Of a DNA stretch of 64,000 bases, positions 53,028-64,000 are shown in pieces. Positions within the stretch are counted from its first letter, which is position 1. Each line of letters starts with the position of its first letter. Below the pieces are notes generated by a model. The model had not been told where the DNA came from, did no database searches, and worked only from the letters and a program-made list of their open reading frames with translations. A program made the position numbers and the translations under genes. The DNA is from Vulcaniibacterium gelatinicum (GTDB lineage Bacteria; Pseudomonadota; Gammaproteobacteria; Xanthomonadales; Xanthomonadaceae), in NCBI RefSeq assembly GCF_008033445.1, contig NZ_VNKO01000006.1, positions 1-64,000 of the forward strand, written 5' to 3'.

Positions 53028-53795
53028 TCAGTGGCCGAGCAGGTCGGTGTGCTCGTGGCCGGGGGCCAGGATCACGTGGTGCACCCACAGGCCGCCCTTG
53101 CCGTCCGGCGAAACCCAGGTTTCGTCGAACACGCCCTTGCGCACGCGCCAGCCCATGTCGCCCGCCGGCGTCTTCTCCATGGTCATCGCCGAGCTGGTGC
53201 TGTAGCTGTTGTAGCTGTCGGTGTGGGCGTAGATCGAGGCCAGCATGTCGTAGTCGTGCTGGTTCGGGCGGGTGCTGCGCGGATCGTTCGAATAATCCAT
53301 GCAGGTCTGCTGGCTGCTGCCGTCCTCGCTGGTGTGGCCGAGGCCGAACAGGTGGCCGACTTCCTGGCACATCACGTGATCGCGGTCGTCCTGCGACATC
53401 GCGTAGCTGTCGTTCATCTTCGCGGTGCCCTGCGAGATGTGGCCCTGGCTGTCGAGGTTGATGGACGCCAGGCCGAGCCAGCCGTTCCTGCCGTAGGCGT
53501 AGTTGCACACGCGGATCTTGCCCTGTACGGCACGGCACTGGCGGCGGGTGCGGCTCGAGTCGTCATAGGCGGTGATCACCAGGTCGAGCTTGGTGGACTG
53601 CGACCAGTCGGAGACGGTCTGGGCGAGTTCGTCGTTCCAGTCCGAGCTGACGCTGTCTATGGTCTGCAGCGTGAAGGACGAGGTGTTGCGTGCCCAGTGG
53701 TAGTTGTTCCAGCTGTGGCTGGCATTCGCGGTCAGCGAGGCACCAAGAACGGCGGCGGCGACCCCGAGGGTCACCGCAAGACGGTTGAGCTTCAT
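53028..53795 (-). CDS. Secreted metalloprotease-like protein with QEVGH motif
   Basis: A 255-residue protein with a signal peptide (cleavage near SLTANA-SHS) and a zincin-like motif CQEVGHLFGLGH at residues 143-154, where the first zinc histidine of HExxHxxGxxH is glutamine. Six cysteines could form disulfides (positions 87, 97, 143, 164 and others). Similar secreted proteins in Gram-positive and Xanthomonas-type bacteria carry the same QEVGH, so it is likely a natural variant rather than a dead enzyme; activity is unknown. It faces the terminator and stands alone. Confidence 0.85.
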   Translation of the reverse strand: MKLNRLAVTLGVAAAVLGASLTANASHSWNNYHWARNTSSFTLQTIDSVSSDWNDELAQTVSDWSQSTKLDLVITAYDDSSRTRRQCRAVQGKIRVCNYAYGRNGWLGLASINLDSQGHISQGTAKMNDSYAMSQDDRDHVMCQEVGHLFGLGHTSEDGSSQQTCMDYSNDPRSTRPNQHDYDMLASIYAHTDSYNSYSTSSAMTMEKTPAGDMGWRVRKGVFDETWVSPDGKGGLWVHHVILAPGHEHTDLLGH

Positions 53796-53961
53796 GTGCG
53801 CTAATCCCCTAAGCGAGTGTTGGAATCGCGCCCGACTTCCACCCCCTGAAGTCGTCGTCAGGCACAGGAAAACCGTGACGGAGTCGCCACGGCAGGCGGA
53901 CGGTACGCCGGAGCTTGGGCAAGCGCACGCTGCCCCGCATCAATACTGCGTGGAATGGGTC

Positions 53962-54339
53962 TCAGGGAGGCGGCAGAACCACACCCGTCAGCGCGCAGTC
54001 GCGCACCGGCGTCGGCGAGCCGAACTGGACGACCCGCATCACCGCCAGCGTCCCGTCGTGTTCGAGTCCGATCACCCGGACATACACCGGCGTATCCTCG
54101 TCCAGGCCGAAGGCCCGGGCACGCTTGGGCAGATCCGCGGCCTGCGTGATCCGCCACGGCCGCTGCGCCCCGCAGGGCTGGAACAGGCCCTGCCCGGCGT
54201 GCTGCATGTACCAGCCCGTGTGCGGCTGTCCGTCGGCCGTCGTTCCGGTGGAAGACACTCCCGCCCGGTTCGTGCTGCAGGCGGCCAGCAGCATCGCCAC
54301 CCCGAAGGCGGCGAGCGATCGTTCGATGCGATGTGACAT
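53962..54339 (-). CDS. Small lipoprotein downstream of the copper ATPase remnant
   Basis: A 125-residue lipoprotein (LAAFGVAMLLAAC) with a C-terminal domain including LFQPCGAQRPWRITQAADLPKRARAFGLDEDTPVYVRVIGLEHDGTLAVMRVVQFGSPTPVRDCALTGV; the two cysteines may pair. The domain looks like an OB-fold of the kind found in NlpE-like proteins, but I am unsure. It is translated from the ATG at 54339, directly after the 245-bp repeat that carries the end of a copper ATPase, where it was presumably co-transcribed with the intact pump before rearrangement. Confidence 0.72.
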   Translation of the reverse strand: MSHRIERSLAAFGVAMLLAACSTNRAGVSSTGTTADGQPHTGWYMQHAGQGLFQPCGAQRPWRITQAADLPKRARAFGLDEDTPVYVRVIGLEHDGTLAVMRVVQFGSPTPVRDCALTGVVLPPP

Positions 54340-54344
54340 GGAGA

Positions 54345-54589
54345 CAGGCTCCTGGGGTCCGTCGGCGCTCAGAACGATACCCTGCCCAGCCGCAGCGCAT
54401 TGCCCACCACCGACACCGAGCTCAGGCTCATCGCCAGCGCCGCGATCATCGGGCTGAGCAGCAGGCCGGTGAAGGGGTACAGCACGCCGGCGGCGATCGG
54501 CACGCCGAGCGCGTTGTAGAGGAAGGCGAAGCCGAGGTTCTGGCGCATGTTGCGCACCGCGGCCGCGGAGATCGCGCGGGCGCGGCCGA
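54345..54589. repeat. 245-bp direct repeat, left copy
   Basis: Matches 61795-62039 in the same orientation with only about four differences over 245 bases. The match breaks on the right where the mer operator begins here and the ATPase continues there. It spans the last 74 codons of a copper ATPase and the short spacer after the gene. The two copies flank a heavy-metal island of about 7.2 kb. Confidence 0.93.
54369..54589 (-). pseudogene. C-terminal fragment of a copper-transporting P-type ATPase
   Basis: About 73 codons remain, reading [28 protein letters not shown]...[26 protein letters not shown], identical in protein to the end of the large ATPase at the right edge. No start, phosphorylation site or metal site is left. 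It is the product of duplication or insertion at this locus. The lipoprotein gene that follows it probably belonged to the original ATPase operon. Confidence 0.92.
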
Positions 54590-54590
54590 A

Positions 54591-54621
54591 ACGTTACTTT
54601 CGTACTCAAGTACGAAGTCAA
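54591..54621 (-). promoter_or_regulatory. mer-type operator-promoter (MerR family)
   Basis: On the minus strand TTGACT and TAACGT are separated by 19 bases, the long spacer typical of MerR-controlled promoters, and inside it lies the dyad TTCGTACT-TG-AGTACGAA. The layout and most bases match the mercury-resistance promoter of Tn21/Tn501. Instead of merT, the sequence downstream runs into the ATPase fragment, so the promoter no longer drives mer genes; it could still drive the lipoprotein gene. Confidence 0.85.
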
Positions 54622-54627
54622 ACGCCG

Positions 54628-54810
54628 ATGGCCGTGCCTGCCCTACCACTCACGATTGCCGCCCTGGCCAAGGCCGCGGGGGAGGCAGCGTTGAAACCAT
54701 GAGGTTCTACCAGCGCAAGGGACTGCAATGGCCACGGTGCGCCTGGCCGACGTGCGTGCGCGACTCAAGGATCTCCGGCAGATGGAGTCCGCCTTGTCAG
54801 GACTGGTGCT
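54628..54810 (+). pseudogene. merR: Degraded merR regulator
   Basis: From the ATG at 54628 the reading is LTIAALAKAAG, the helix-turn-helix start of a MerR protein, but a frameshift after AAG puts TMRFYQRKGL in another frame. After KGL about 70 codons are missing and the frame resumes with LADVRARLKDLRQMESALSGLV, the end of MerR of mercury operons. The gene is therefore frameshifted and internally deleted and cannot make a regulator. It lies divergent from the mer operator, as in intact mer loci, and ends where the CDF gene begins. Confidence 0.88.
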
Positions 54811-55425
54811 TCACTTCCCCACCCTCGCCTCTCGGATGGCATCTCGCGCTGCGCCCATGATCCCGAACGATTCCCTGATCACGTATAGCCCGATCAGGGT
54901 GCCGATGGCCAAGTCCGGATACGGCGTGCCCATCCAGAACACCAGCGCACCGGCCAGGATCACCCCCAGATTGGCTATCACGTCGGCGCGGGTGCACAAC
55001 CAGACGGCGCGGAGGTGCACCTCGCCGGAGCGCAGCGGCATGAGCAGCCGCAGCACGGCGACGTTCACGGCCAACGAGAGCAGCGCGGTGCCGATCATCC
55101 AGCCGCTCAGCGGCTCGGCGCCATGGATTGCACGCCGGCCGACCTCGAACAGCACGCCCGCGCCCAGCACCAGCAGCACGCCGCCGGTCAACAGCGCGGC
55201 ATTGGCCTTGAAGCGCACCGTGCGGCCCACCGCGAGCAACCCGATCGAGTAGGCACCGGCATCGGACAGCATGTCCAGCGCGTCGGCGAGCAGGCCCGCG
55301 GACTGGGCGATCCAGGCGGCAAGTCCACCGATCACGGCCATGGCCGCATTCAACGCCAGCGCGATCCGGAGCACGCGGCGCCCACCGGCATCCATGGGTG
55401 CGTGGCGGCAATCACATTCGCACAT
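54811..55425 (-). CDS. Cation diffusion facilitator family transporter (short form)
   Basis: A 204-residue inner-membrane protein with six predicted helices and the CDF metal-site pattern: SAGLLADALDMLSDAGAYSIGL in helix 2 and TRADVIANLGVILAG in helix 5. The usual cytoplasmic C-terminal metal-sensing domain of about 90 residues is missing; such short forms are common in metal islands. The N-terminus MCECDCRH may bind metal. It follows czcA by 37 bases and probably exports Zn, Co or Cd from the cytoplasm. Confidence 0.85.
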   Translation of the reverse strand: MCECDCRHAPMDAGGRRVLRIALALNAAMAVIGGLAAWIAQSAGLLADALDMLSDAGAYSIGLLAVGRTVRFKANAALLTGGVLLVLGAGVLFEVGRRAIHGAEPLSGWMIGTALLSLAVNVAVLRLLMPLRSGEVHLRAVWLCTRADVIANLGVILAGALVFWMGTPYPDLAIGTLIGLYVIRESFGIMGAARDAIREARVGK

Positions 55426-55462
55426 TGGTGGATTCCATGATCACGGTGGTGGCCCGGCAGGG

Positions 55463-59905
<4,443 letters not shown>

Positions 59906-59909
<4 letters not shown>

Positions 59910-61204
59910 GGCGAGGTTCCTTGTGCGGGGGAAGCGGCCGGGGCGGCGACGAATGCCTGGCCGGTGAGCCGCTGGATTTCGATCAGGGCGTGCTGGGCCT
60001 CCAATGCGGCTTCGAGCTGCTGCCTGCGAGTGGCGGTGTGCTCGGACTGCAACTGCGCCCATTCCAGGTAGCTGATGGCGCCGGCGCGGTAGGCGCGTTC
60101 CGCAGCGACTTCGGCCTTGGCCAGCTTCGGCAGCACGTCGTCCCGCAGGCGACGAACTTCCAGTTGCGCCGTGCGGTAGCGGCCGTGTGCCTCGGTCAGC
60201 GTGGAATACAGCGACAGCCCCTTGGCCTCGCGTTCGATCTCCAGCATCGCCAGCTCGGCTTCGGCCGCGCGGATCTCGGGCTGGGCACGACGTGCTGTGC
60301 CCAGCGGCAGCGACAGGCTGCCGACCAGTGCCACGTCGTCGGTGGCCTGCAGCCGCCGCACGCCGACCTGCCAGTCCAGGTCCGGCGACGCGTTCGTCCG
60401 CGCCAGTTGCAGGCGGGCCTCGCGGATGCGTTGCTGGTCGGCGAACTGGGCCAGCTCGGGCGTGCGTAGCAGCAACGTCTCCAGGGTGGCGAGGTCGTCG
60501 ATGGCCGGCAATGCGGTCGGATCCGCGGCGACGATCTCGAACCCGGGGTCGCGCTCGCCCCACAGCGCCGCCAGGTGCTGACGCGCGGCCTGCTCGCGCT
60601 GTTCGACGCGGGCACGGTCGAGCTCGGCCCGGGCCAGCGCGGCCTGTGCAGCCAGCACCACCGATTCGGGCGAGGCCCCGGCGTGCAACCGCTGACGGGC
60701 GGCGGCGACCGTGCGCTCACGTTGGCCGACGTCTAGTTGGGCGATTTCTCGCTGCCGCCCGGCCGCTACTACCGCCAGGTAACGCCGGGCGACTTCGGCG
60801 AGCAAGTCCAGTCGGCGGATTTCGCGCTCGATGGCCAAGGCGTCGATCCGGCTCTGTGCCAGCGTTCGCCGGGCATCGAGCTTGCCGCCGCGCTCGAGCA
60901 CCGAGGCCAGGCTCAAGGTCAGCTCGGCGGCCTGCGAACCGGTGAAGTCGCCGGTGCCGAAGACGTTCTCGACGGTTGCGCCGGCGACGAGTGCCGGGCG
61001 CAATGCCGCCTGATCGCGCTCTGCGGCCAGCACGTCTCCACGCGAACCGAACAGGCGCAGGTCAGGATGGGACTCGGCGACGCGCGCGAAAGCGTCGTCA
61101 AGGGTCAGCTTGTTGGGAGATACGGCAGGGCCGGCGGCCGCCGGGGACCAAGCCACGGCACAGGCCGCGACCCAAGCGGCCACGGCCGCGAGTCGCATAC
61201 GCAT
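59906..61204 (-). CDS. czcC: TolC-family outer-membrane channel, CzcC type
   Basis: A 432-residue outer-membrane factor with a signal peptide (LAAVAAWVAACAVAWSPAAAG) and two repeated TolC-family halves. Family stretches include LTLDDAFARVAESHPDLRLFGSRGDVLAAERDQA and YRAGAISYLEWAQLQSEHTATRRQQLEAALEAQ. The start at 61204 has GGAG nine bases upstream; a longer reading to the left is not supported. It is the first structural gene of the czc operon after the czcI-like gene. Confidence 0.9.
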
Positions 61205-61260
61205 GGGAGCGCTCCGAAAGGAACCGGGTAGACGATTCGCCGGCTTCAGCCGGCCGGACG

Positions 61261-61650
61261 TCAGGCCGCGATCGGAGGCCGGAAGGGAACGTTCGCCGAG
61301 AAAGCCGGGGCCAGGAGCGACACCAGCGGCATCTGCACGGCCGCAGGCAGGGCCATGGAAGGGGGTTCGAAGGCCCGCACCAGACCTACGGCATGGCCGC
61401 AGCAATGGGCGTAATGCAGCAGGAGATGCAGAGCGTCATTATCGGAGCCGGAGTCAGAATCGCCGGCCTGCTCGCCATCGTGGGGTGCCGCGAAATCCGC
61501 GTGCAATCCGGCCGATGCTGCATGGGCAGTGGATTCATGCAGCTCGCCCATCGCGCCAAACACGGGCTGCAGCGCCAGGGACAGTGCAAACGCCAGCAAG
61601 AGCAGCGTGCGGAGAGCCGGAAGCCAGCCGTGGCGCGAGCGTTGGATCAT
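61261..61650 (-). CDS. czcI: Small CzcI-like periplasmic protein
   Basis: A 129-residue protein with a signal peptide (LLLLAFALSLALQPVFGAM), then a histidine/aspartate-rich region (ESTAHAASAGLHADFAAPHDGEQAGDSDSGSDND) and HYAHCCGHAVGLV. The size, metal-binding composition and place ahead of czcC match CzcI, a small modulator of czc expression. The sequence is too variable to be certain. Confidence 0.7.
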   Translation of the reverse strand: MIQRSRHGWLPALRTLLLLAFALSLALQPVFGAMGELHESTAHAASAGLHADFAAPHDGEQAGDSDSGSDNDALHLLLHYAHCCGHAVGLVRAFEPPSMALPAAVQMPLVSLLAPAFSANVPFRPPIAA

Positions 61651-61818
61651 GGCTTTTCAGGCTAACCGATTTTCGAATACGGGGCAAATCGTCGCCACGG
61701 ATCTTCTGCGCCGCACGCTGAAAGCGCCGGGCATGCGGCAGGGGCTTGTCCATCGCTGTGCCGAGCAATCGTTGGACGCGGCATGAGATGGGGGCAGGCT
61801 CCTGGGGTCCGTCGGTGC
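61651..61818. other. Spacer between the metal island and the copper ATPase, with a lipoprotein-gene remnant
   Basis: The part next to czcI is lower in GC (ACCGATTTTCGAATACGG, 61668-61685) and may hold its promoter, but no clear elements are visible. At about 61760-61794 the sequence resembles, with many changes, the first codons of the lipoprotein gene that follows the left repeat copy (AACGATTGCTCGGC here against AACGATCGCTCGCC there, read on the minus strand). The gene itself is absent, so this copy has lost it. Confidence 0.6.
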
Positions 61819-62039
61819 TCAGAACGATACCCTGCCCAGCCGCAGCGCATTGCCCACCACCGACACCGAGCTCAGGCTCATCGCCAGCGCCGCGATCATC
61901 GGGCTGAGCAGCAGGCCGGTGAAGGGGTACAGCACGCCGGCGGCGATCGGCACGCCCAGGGCGTTGTAGAGGAAGGCGAAGCCGAGGTTCTGGCGCATGT
62001 TGCGCACCGCGGCCGCGGAGATCGCGCGGGCACGGCCGA
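61795..62039. repeat. 245-bp direct repeat, right copy
   Basis: Matches 54345-54589 with about four differences. Here it forms the intact 3' end of the copper ATPase gene, so this is likely the original location and the left copy the duplicate, or the reverse if an island was inserted into the gene's end while restoring it. Confidence 0.93.
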
Positions 62040-64000
62040 TCGCGCGCAGGTCGCCCTTGACCAGCGTGACCTGGGCGCTGGACATGGCCACGTCGGTGCC
62101 GGTGCCCATCGCGATGCCGACGTCGGCCGCGGCCAGCGCCGGGGCGTCGTTGATGCCGTCGCCGGCCATCGCCACGCGCCGGCCCTGCGCCTTCAGCCGC
62201 CGCACCAGTTCCACCTTGTCCTGCGGCCGCACCTCGCCATGCACCTCGCCGATGCCGAGCGCCTGTGCCACGGCCCGCGCGGTCGTTTCGCCGTCGCCGG
62301 TGGCCATCACCAGGCGCACGCCGGCCGCCTGCAGTTCCTGCACGGCCGGCAACGCGGACGGCTTGATCGGATCGGCGACCGCCACCGCGCCGGCCAGGCG
62401 GCCGTCCACGGCCAGGAACATCACCGTCGCGCCCTGCTGGCGCAGCGCCTCGGCGTGTTCAGCCAGATCTCCGAGCCCACCGGCGACTTCGGCGATCAGC
62501 GCCGCGCTGCCCAGCAGCAGCTCACGGCCTTCGACCCGGCCACGCACGCCGCGGCCGGTGAGCGAGTCGAAGGCTTCGGCCTTCGCCAGCACGAGTCCGC
62601 GCGCGTGCGCTTCGGCGACGATCGCCTCGGCCAGCGGATGCTCGCTGCCCTGGTCGAGGCTGGCCGCCAGGCGCAGCACCTCGTCCGCGGCGAAGCCCGC
62701 AACCGGGATCACCTCGCGGAACGCCGGCCGTCCCGCGGTCAGGGTGCCGGTCTTGTCCACCACCAGCGTGTCCACCCTGTGCAGCAGCTCGATCGCCTCG
62801 GCGTTGCGGAACAGCACGCCGGCGTGCGCGGCGCGGCCGGTGGCCACCATCACCGACATCGGCGTGGCCAGCCCCAGCGCGCACGGGCAGGCGATGATCA
62901 GCACCGAGACCGCGTTGAGCACGGCGTAGGTCCAGGCGTGCTCGGGCGGGCCGAACAGGCCCCAACCCAGGAACGCCAGAAGCGCCACGCCGATCACCGC
63001 CAGCACGAACCAGTACGCCACCTGGTCGGCCATGCGCTGCATCGGCGCGCGCGAACGCTGCGCCTGCGCCACCAGTTGCACGATCTGCGCCAGCACGGTC
63101 TGCGCGCCGACCTTCTCGGCGCGGATGACGAGGCTGCCGGTGCCGTTCACGGTGGCGCCGATCACCTGGTCGCCCGCGGTCTTCTCCACCGGGATCGGTT
63201 CGCCGGTCAGCATGGACTCGTCCACGCTCGAGCGGCCTTCGAGCACGGTGCCGTCCACCGGCACCTTCTCGCCCGGACGTACGCGCAGGCGGTCGCCGAC
63301 GTGCACGTGCGCCAGCGGGATGTCCTCCTCGCCGCCGTCGTCGCGCAGGCGCCGCGCGGTCTTCGGCGCCAGCCCGAGCAGCGCCCGGATCGCCGCGGAG
63401 GTCTGCGAGCGCGCCTTCAGTTCCAGCACCTGCCCGAGCAGGGTCAGCGAGACGATCACCGCCGCGGCCTCGAAATAGACGCCGACCCGGCCATGCTCGT
63501 GGAACGAGGCCGGGAACACGCCGGGGGCCACGGTCGCGACCACGCTGTAGCCGAATGCGGCCGCCACGCCGATCCCGATCAGGGTCCACATGTTCGGGTT
63601 GCGGTTGCGGATGGACTGCACGCAGCGGACGAAGAACGGCCAGCCCGCCCACAGCACCACCGGCGCGCTCAGCACGAGTTCGAGCCAGGTGCGTACGTGC
63701 ACCGGCAACGCCGGCAGCCTCGGGCCGAGCATGGCCAGCGCCAGCGCGGCCAGGGTGAACGGCAGCGTCCAGCGGAACCGGCGGCTGAAGTCGCGCAGTT
63801 CCGGATTCTCTTCCTCCTCGACGCTAGGCAGCTCCGGCTCCAGCGCCATGCCGCAGATCGGGCAGGTGCCCGGGCCGGGCTGCCGGATCTGCGGATGCAT
63901 GGGACAGGTGTAGACCGTGCCGGGGCCAGCCGGCGCGGCCGCGGCCGGCGCCGGATGGACCTGCGCCCCGGCGTCGTGCCCGTGACAGGCATGTGCGTGA
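61819..64000 (-). CDS. copA: Copper-transporting P1B ATPase, 5' end beyond the window
   Basis: At least 727 residues, with the reading frame open to the right edge. It begins within a histidine-rich stretch ([11 protein letters not shown]) followed by a YHS-like metal-binding domain ([27 protein letters not shown]). Motifs include TGEP in the actuator loop, [10 protein letters not shown] as the copper site, [13 protein letters not shown] and GDGINDAP, and a conserved C-terminal [10 protein letters not shown]...[18 protein letters not shown]. The CPC motif with the CxxC-type domain favours Cu(I) export. Its last 221 bases are repeated 7.4 kb to the left. Confidence 0.95.
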   Translation of the reverse strand, partial: HAHACHGHDAGAQVHPAPAAAAPAGPGTVYTCPMHPQIRQPGPGTCPICGMALEPELPSVEEEENPELRDFSRRFRWTLPFTLAALALAMLGPRLPALPVHVRTWLELVLSAPVVLWAGWPFFVRCVQSIRNRNPNMWTLIGIGVAAAFGYSVVATVAPGVFPASFHEHGRVGVYFEAAAVIVSLTLLGQVLELKARSQTSAAIRALLGLAPKTARRLRDDGGEEDIPLAHVHVGDRLRVRPGEKVPVDGTVLEGRSSVDESMLTGEPIPVEKTAGDQVIGATVNGTGSLVIRAEKVGAQTVLAQIVQLVAQAQRSRAPMQRMADQVAYWFVLAVIGVALLAFLGWGLFGPPEHAWTYAVLNAVSVLIIACPCALGLATPMSVMVATGRAAHAGVLFRNAEAIELLHRVDTLVVDKTGTLTAGRPAFREVIPVAGFAADEVLRLAASLDQGSEHPLAEAIVAEAHARGLVLAKAEAFDSLTGRGVRGRVEGRELLLGSAALIAEVAGGLGDLAEHAEALRQQGATVMFLAVDGRLAGAVAVADPIKPSALPAVQELQAAGVRLVMATGDGETTARAVAQALGIGEVHGEVRPQDKVELVRRLKAQGRRVAMAGDGINDAPALAAADVGIAMGTGTDVAMSSAQVTLVKGDLRAIGRARAISAAAVRNMRQNLGFAFLYNALGVPIAAGVLYPFTGLLLSPMIAALAMSLSSVSVVGNALRLGRVSF

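Noticed and set aside
54369-54557. A small intact membrane protein gene
   Set aside because: Its sequence is the exact end of a copper ATPase and lies in a repeated segment, so it is a fragment rather than a gene.

Overview
This is a chromosomal window from a very GC-rich (about 70%) facultatively anaerobic gammaproteobacterium. The respiratory nitrate reductase operon with its internal parvulin gene, the fused MoaC/MogA protein, the UbiT/UbiU/UbiV set and the QEVGH-type secreted protease suggest a denitrifier of the Xanthomonadaceae/Rhodanobacteraceae group. This assignment is an inference from gene content; no rRNA is present.

Layout. (1) 0.1-11.2 kb, minus strand: narK-narGHJI-ppiC-narK-carbonic anhydrase, reading leftward from an FNR-type box. 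(2) 11.3-17.1 kb, minus strand: an outer-membrane porin with its own FNR-type box, then a molybdenum-cofactor operon moaA-moaC/mogA-moeA-moaD-moaE-small gene. (3) 17.3-26.6 kb: a lipoprotein gene divergent from ubiU-ubiV, two lower-GC genes that look like inserted cassettes, then a leftward operon of a DUF2249-type gene, a membrane protein, a DGC-type protein, an AroQ chorismate-mutase/UbiT fusion, nadA and nadB. (4) 26.7-33.5 kb, plus strand: a Cds1-like cysteine desulfhydrase, formate dehydrogenase, and an ACP/acyl-AMP ligase/PlsC multidomain protein. (5) 33.5-43.9 kb, plus strand: copper-type efflux (cusCBA), small accessory genes, a methyltransferase-like membrane protein, and a P1B ATPase with a CPD motif. 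(6) 43.9-52.9 kb, plus strand: six tightly packed genes (beta-CASP RNase-like protein, NMP phosphorylase, PRPP synthetase-like protein, phosphoketolase, UbiB-like kinase, acetate kinase), closed by a strong hairpin. (7) 53.0-64.0 kb, mostly minus strand: a secreted protease, a lipoprotein, and a heavy-metal island (mer operator and merR remnant, CDF, czcABC, czcI). The island is flanked by 245-bp direct repeats derived from the 3' end of a copper ATPase gene that runs off the right edge.

How it works together. Seven FNR/DNR-type boxes of the form TTGAN(C/T)...ATCAA are spread over regions 1-5. Several lie 41.5 bp upstream of a plausible start with a -10 element in register, and at three of them the predicted transcript would be leaderless or nearly so. 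The window therefore reads as an anoxia regulon: nitrate uptake and respiration, molybdenum cofactor for NarG and FdhF, oxygen-independent ubiquinone synthesis, NAD synthesis, formate as electron donor, and copper handling. Region 6 can be read as a path from RNA to NMP, then to sugar phosphate, acetyl phosphate and ATP. That reading, and the AroQ-UbiT fusion, are the most interesting hypotheses here.
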